Of a stretch of 64,000 nt of DNA, positions 60,407 to 64,000 are shown one piece after another (position 1 is the first letter of the stretch; every line of letters starts with the position of its first letter). Position numbers and translations under genes: made by a program. Source of the DNA: Lyngbya sp. PCC 8106 (GTDB lineage Bacteria; Cyanobacteriota; Cyanobacteriia; Cyanobacteriales; Microcoleaceae); NCBI RefSeq assembly GCF_000169095.1, contig NZ_AAVU01000038.1, positions 1-64,000 of the forward strand, written 5' to 3'. The notes below the pieces were generated by a model. It was not told the DNA's origin, did no database searches, and was given only the letters and a program-made list of their open reading frames with translations.

Positions 60407-60573
60407 AAGTGCTTTCTCAATGGGTTTGACTGTTACATCAGTAGAATTAGAGTTTTCCGCAGCAAGACCCTGAAAACGGGTTTTCACGATTGGAGTATCG
60501 CCTATCGGGGTATATAGCACTACGCGAATACATGATTGTCATTTCTAAATCCTAAAACTCCTTCACAGTCTAC

Positions 60574-60656
60574 TGTTCCCTGTTCCCTAAGATTGCAAAC
60601 TAAGTCTCGCCGGAAACCGCGCCCGCCGCAAGGCAAGCGCTGTTCCCTGTTCCCGA
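60574..60656 (+). repeat. TGTTCCC short tandem repeats
   Basis: TGTTCCCTGTTCCC occurs twice (near 60577 and 60641), 64 bp apart. This is the heptameric STRR type of filamentous cyanobacteria, in the gap between the DUF1350 gene and the anti-sigma gene. Confidence 0.55.
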
Positions 60657-60695
60657 TTCAAGTAGCGCCATATCTTCCAAATGAACTACGGGAAT

Positions 60696-61154
60696 TTACC
60701 CATCATGCTGATAATTTTTGACAATTAATAAACAATTACGACCATCTGAAGTGGGTTCATAATTTAAGGAGTCTGCAATATCACGCATCAGCTTCAAACC
60801 TCGCCCTCCACCTGCACCTTTATCAATCCGAGGAGGCATGAGTTGGAGTTTTTCCATCAAATCAAACGGAGGGCCATAATCCCAAACTCGAATTTCAATT
60901 TGACTGTCCAACAGAGCGACTTCGATTTCAACCGTCACGTCTGAAGATAGGTTCTGATGGGCATGACGAACAGCATTTGTAAATCCCTCTGCCAAAGCAA
61001 GTTGACAGCGAATCCAAATAGAACTAGGAACCGATGGATGCTGTAATCGAGCAAACCATGACAAAATATCGGATAAAGCATCAAGAGTATTGGGAGCCTG
61101 AAGCTTTGCCTTAAACGGAAGAAGCAACGGTTCGGAACCTTGAAATTCAATCAC
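60696..61154 (-). CDS. Anti-sigma regulatory factor (RsbW/SpoIIAB-type kinase)
   Basis: A 152-residue GHKL ATPase. The N-box is 'LAEGFTNAVRHAHQ', the G1 box 'VWDYGPPFD' and the G2 box 'KGAGGGRGLKLMRDIAD'. Such proteins phosphorylate STAS-domain antagonists and hold sigma factors. The GTG at 61154 is used, with no ATG nearby. The neighbouring receiver-PP2C gene and the STAS gene complete a partner-switching set. The sigma factor target is not in the window. Confidence 0.88.
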   Translation of the reverse strand: MIEFQGSEPLLLPFKAKLQAPNTLDALSDILSWFARLQHPSVPSSIWIRCQLALAEGFTNAVRHAHQNLSSDVTVEIEVALLDSQIEIRVWDYGPPFDLMEKLQLMPPRIDKGAGGGRGLKLMRDIADSLNYEPTSDGRNCLLIVKNYQHDG

Positions 61155-61395
61155 ACGAAGTTATGAGAACCTACATCTACGATCAATTTAGCACGACCGA
61201 TGACTGATGCCACATTGAGTTTAGCGACCTTTTGATAGGGGCTATGTGGTTTGGACTATACTCTACTTAAGCTAACTAAGGATTGACCAACGGTTAGAAA
61301 CGGTTAGAGCAGGCTTCGTCGTCTTATGCCGGAGTAATCTGTCGCTCAAACTCTTGTTGCTGACCTGACCCTCGCAAATCTATACCTGAGCGTCC

Positions 61396-62535
61396 ATGTT
61401 TAAAATTTTGGTGATTGATGATGACACGGTCATTAGGGAGCTACTAAGGAGAACTCTCAAAAAGCAGGGTTATGATGTTTCGGTTGCCAGTAATGGTGAG
61501 GAAGGCATCGAAAAGGCTAAAGTCTTACGCCCTGCTTTGATTATTTGTGATTGGATTATGCCGAGATTGACGGGTATTGAGGTCTGTCGCCAGGTGAAAG
61601 ACAATCCAGAACTCTCGACGACTCAGTTCTTTTTGCTGACTTCTCTGGGGTCTATTTCTGACCGGGTAAAGGGTCTGGATGCAGGTGCTGATGATTTCAT
61701 TTCAAAGCCCCTAGAAATGAATGAGTTGTATGCCAGAGTTCGGGCGGGATTAAGGTTACATCAACTGAGTCAAGATTTGCAAACTCAAAAACAACTCTTA
61801 GAACAGGAGTTAGCCGAAGCCGCAGAATATGTACAATCTTTGCTTCCTGAACCGACTGTAACGCCGTTAAAAATTGACAGTAAGTTTATTCCCTCACGTC
61901 AACTCGGAGGAGATTGTTTTGATTACTTTTGGTTAGATTCCGATTATTTATCAATTTATTTAATGGATACGGCTGGACATGGGTTGAGGGCGACTTTGCC
62001 TTCGATTTCGGTTTTGAATTTATTACGATCGCGTACCATTCCTAATATTGATTATTATCAACCCAGTGACGTATTGAGAGCGCTCAACAATACTTTTCAA
62101 ATGTCTTATCAAAATGATAAATATTTTACCATTTGGTATGGTGTTTATAACCAAGTTACTCATCAACTGACCTATGCTAGTGCGGGTCATCCCCCGGCAA
62201 TTTTGCTTTCTGGTGATCAAAATAATTTCCAAGTTCAACGTCTGAAAACACCAGGAATGCCTGTAGGAATGTTTTTAGAAGCTGAGTATATTGATGATAC
62301 TTGTGAAATCAAAGCCCCAAGTGATTTGTATATTTTTAGTGATGGGGTTTATGAAATTCATCAACAGAATGGTTCTATGTGGGGACTAGATGATTTTATT
62401 CGTCTTCTCACCGACTCAAATACGAAGTCCTATAATTCCTCTAATCTTAATACAATCTTGCACGCGATTAAAGCTATAAATTCTTATAATCCTTTTGACG
62501 ATGACTTTTCTTTACTGAAAATCCACTTTGATTAA
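61396..62535 (+). CDS. Receiver-PP2C phosphatase (RsbU-like)
   Basis: A 379-residue protein. The receiver (residues 1-120) has 'LVIDDDTVIRELL' and the phospho-Asp in 'LIICDWIMPRLTG'. A coiled coil ('QLLEQELAEAAEYVQSLLPEP') leads to a SpoIIE-type PP2C domain ('LGGDCFDYFWLDSDYLSIYLMDTAGHGL', 'DLYIFSDGVYE'). It would dephosphorylate a STAS antagonist after activation by a histidine kinase. The 10-bp terminator follows at 62585. It is divergent from the anti-sigma gene. Confidence 0.9.
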   Translation: MFKILVIDDDTVIRELLRRTLKKQGYDVSVASNGEEGIEKAKVLRPALIICDWIMPRLTGIEVCRQVKDNPELSTTQFFLLTSLGSISDRVKGLDAGADDFISKPLEMNELYARVRAGLRLHQLSQDLQTQKQLLEQELAEAAEYVQSLLPEPTVTPLKIDSKFIPSRQLGGDCFDYFWLDSDYLSIYLMDTAGHGLRATLPSISVLNLLRSRTIPNIDYYQPSDVLRALNNTFQMSYQNDKYFTIWYGVYNQVTHQLTYASAGHPPAILLSGDQNNFQVQRLKTPGMPVGMFLEAEYIDDTCEIKAPSDLYIFSDGVYEIHQQNGSMWGLDDFIRLLTDSNTKSYNSSNLNTILHAIKAINSYNPFDDDFSLLKIHFD

Positions 62536-62584
62536 CAATTTAATCCCTCAACTGTAATAAATCTGAGGAGGAAAGAACTCTTAT

Positions 62585-62613
62585 AAAAAAGGTGAAATAA
62601 CTCCACCTTTTTT
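62585..62613 (+). terminator. Rho-independent terminator of the phosphatase gene
   Basis: AAAAAAGGTG (62585-62594) pairs with CACCTTTTTT (62604-62613) around a 9-nt loop. The distal arm ends in a T-run. Confidence 0.8.
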
Positions 62614-62721
62614 ATCCTTTCTCATAACTTTTAACTCAATTCACAACCCCTACGGATAGGAATAGCTAGAGTCTTTCCCCTTCAGTTTTACCTCAAATAT
62701 GAGAGATTTATAGCTCAAACT

Positions 62722-63051
62722 TTAACTGCTTTGAGCCGCATACTTGCTTTCAAAATCTTCTCGACTGTCAAAAATCTCGAATACCCGATCCATGCTGGTT
62801 AGTTCAAATAAGATTTTAATTTGCTCATTAATCGAGCAAACCATCAACTTACTACCAGCCGCGCGAACTGTTTTGAGAGCCAAAACTAAGGCACCTAAAC
62901 CTGAACTGTCCATAAAAGAGACATCTTTAAAATCTATCAGGATGGTTTTGGCTCCTTGATCGACGAGGTTGCTAATCTCTTGACGGAATTGACTTGCTTT
63001 CGTTCCGTCTAAAATGCCTTGGGGTTGAAGCACTTGAACATCAGAACTCAT
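62722..63051 (-). CDS. STAS-domain anti-sigma factor antagonist
   Basis: A 109-residue SpoIIAA/RsbV-type protein. The regulatory phosphoserine site is 'VSFMDSSGLGALVLALK' (Ser49-Ser50). 'QPQGILDGTKASQFRQEIS' is the conserved first strand and helix. It is the natural partner of the anti-sigma kinase at 60696 and the phosphatase at 61396. ATG 63051 is the family start. Confidence 0.9.
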   Translation of the reverse strand: MSSDVQVLQPQGILDGTKASQFRQEISNLVDQGAKTILIDFKDVSFMDSSGLGALVLALKTVRAAGSKLMVCSINEQIKILFELTSMDRVFEIFDSREDFESKYAAQSS

Positions 63052-63198
63052 AATTTATTAAAAGTGAAGCCTCAAAATTGACTCGCCAGTTTCCGCTAGT
63101 ATAGCCTTGAGATGAACTCATCGCCAAATCCTAAACTATACAACCCCTGGTTATCCGCTCAAAGATTGTCGTCAAAGGCTTTTCTCAGAGCTAACGAG

Positions 63199-63861
63199 CT
63201 ACTGCTGACTTTGGGGTAGGGAACTAACTTTAGCACGGTGGAGTAGTTGACCTCGATATCGATAGCCCGTGTAGCGCACCAAAACAGTTTCCCCAGTTTG
63301 AGCGGTTCCTTCTAAAAGCTGGTGCATCTGAGGATTGTAAGGAACTTCCGAACCCACAGATGCAATTGCTTCTACTCCCCATTGTTGCATAAGCCGTTCG
63401 ATAGGACGCAATAGAGGCAATAATTTAACAGCAGGAAGTTTAGAATTCTGTTTAACTTTATAAACGACTGTCGGCCATTGGAGTAACCAAGGTTCTAAAA
63501 CCTCTAAACTTGATCGCTCAAACTCCTGTGATAGTGAGTCTTGCTGCTGTTTCATCTGGGTTTGCAAGCGTTGATACTCTTGTTGCAGTTCCTCAACTGA
63601 TGAGCCAGCTTCGGGAGAACTGACTGACTCTGGTGCGAAAGTTGCCAACAATTCTACCAAAGAAATATTCAGTCCTTGACTAATATCAAGCAAAATCTCA
63701 ACTCGCATTTGTCGGGCAAGTCCTCGACGCAGCCGAATAATTTGCCACTGAGAAACCCCTGCTTTTTGACTCAATTCCTCGACAGTAGAAAGCCCCGCCT
63801 GTTGCATTAGGTGGCGCAACTCGGGGCTATAATCAAATGATAATGATGAAGATCGATTCAT
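63199..63861 (-). CDS. HTH-domain protein with coiled coil and C-terminal domain
   Basis: A 220-residue protein. The N-terminal HTH reads 'LRHLMQQAGLSTVEELSQKAGVSQWQIIRLRRG' (XRE-like). A coiled coil follows (about 90-120, 'LQQEYQRLQTQMKQQQDSLS'). The C-terminal part has 'LRPIERLMQQWGVEAIASVG' and ends 'VLVRYTGYRYRGQLLHRAKV', somewhat GrpE-like. The family resembles conserved cyanobacterial regulators of unknown target. The function is not assigned. Confidence 0.65.
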   Translation of the reverse strand: MNRSSSLSFDYSPELRHLMQQAGLSTVEELSQKAGVSQWQIIRLRRGLARQMRVEILLDISQGLNISLVELLATFAPESVSSPEAGSSVEELQQEYQRLQTQMKQQQDSLSQEFERSSLEVLEPWLLQWPTVVYKVKQNSKLPAVKLLPLLRPIERLMQQWGVEAIASVGSEVPYNPQMHQLLEGTAQTGETVLVRYTGYRYRGQLLHRAKVSSLPQSQQ

Positions 63862-63875
63862 TCACGGTATAGATG

Positions 63876-64000
63876 CTATTTCACCTGAGCAGCCGTTTTG
63901 GTTGCACTGCTGCTTCCATTGGTAGCACTCCCGTTGCTTCCTTGCAAGTGGGCTTCGAGGAACCACAAGCGCATATCCACAGTCCGGGAAATTTCAGTGT
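63876..64000 (-). CDS. dps: Dps-family ferritin-like protein, 3' end only
   Basis: The window edge cuts this gene. The last 40 codons read TEISRTVDMRLWFLEAHLQG followed by a Ser/Gly/Thr-rich tail. 'DMRLWFLEAHLQ' is the typical final helix of cyanobacterial Dps proteins, which bind DNA and store iron. The stop codon is at 63876-63878. The rest lies outside. Confidence 0.75.
   Translation of the reverse strand, partial: TEISRTVDMRLWFLEAHLQGSNGSATNGSSSATKTAAQVK

Overview
The window comes from a filamentous-type cyanobacterium. Evidence: ndhL, a high-light-inducible protein, the tRNA-Leu(UAA) group I intron, the ndhL-DUF3007-trpA gene order, CyaC-like cyclases, a PEP-CTERM protein, pentapeptide-repeat proteins, xisH/xisI remnants and scattered GCGATCGC (HIP1) palindromes. 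Most of the DNA is ordinary chromosome with single genes and short operons: an XRE/ImmA pair, adenylate cyclases, a phosphoketolase-like enzyme, rnz, trpA, larB, ispF, tyrA, transporters, and a small RsbU/RsbW/STAS-type signalling set at the right end.

The centre (about 10.7-23.5 kb) is a layered mobile island. A tRNA-Leu gene split by a group I intron is followed, 65 bp after a GTT PAM in its T-arm, by a Tn7-like end (TGTACA plus three TnsB-type repeats). A matching inverted end lies at 19,613. Between them are a 17-nt copy of the tRNA 3' end fused to a CRISPR-repeat-like stub, the last 36 codons of a TniQ-like gene, and a restriction-modification cargo whose nuclease is broken. This is the signature of a type V-K CRISPR-associated transposon (CAST) that homes to tRNA genes. 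It has lost tnsB, tnsC, most of tniQ, cas12k and the CRISPR array but kept both ends and its homing guide. An IS605/IS1341-type tnpB element has inserted inside it, and that tnpB gene is itself split by a group II intron whose removal restores the reading frame exactly.

Abutting the far CAST end is a 3.85-kb unit with two collinear 906-bp inverted arms around a 2.0-kb core. The core holds three small unknown genes, TGTCTACA iterons and palindromes, and the outer end of the unit touches the 3' end of tRNA-Gly(UCC). The arms are almost identical except inside one hairpin.

Elsewhere, a second, intact tnpB element (43.6-45.1 kb) splits a PEP-CTERM gene that exact excision would restore. Several genes carry in-frame stops (xisH, xisI, folB, the island nuclease). 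trpA has a 30-bp in-frame insertion flanked by 8-bp repeats.
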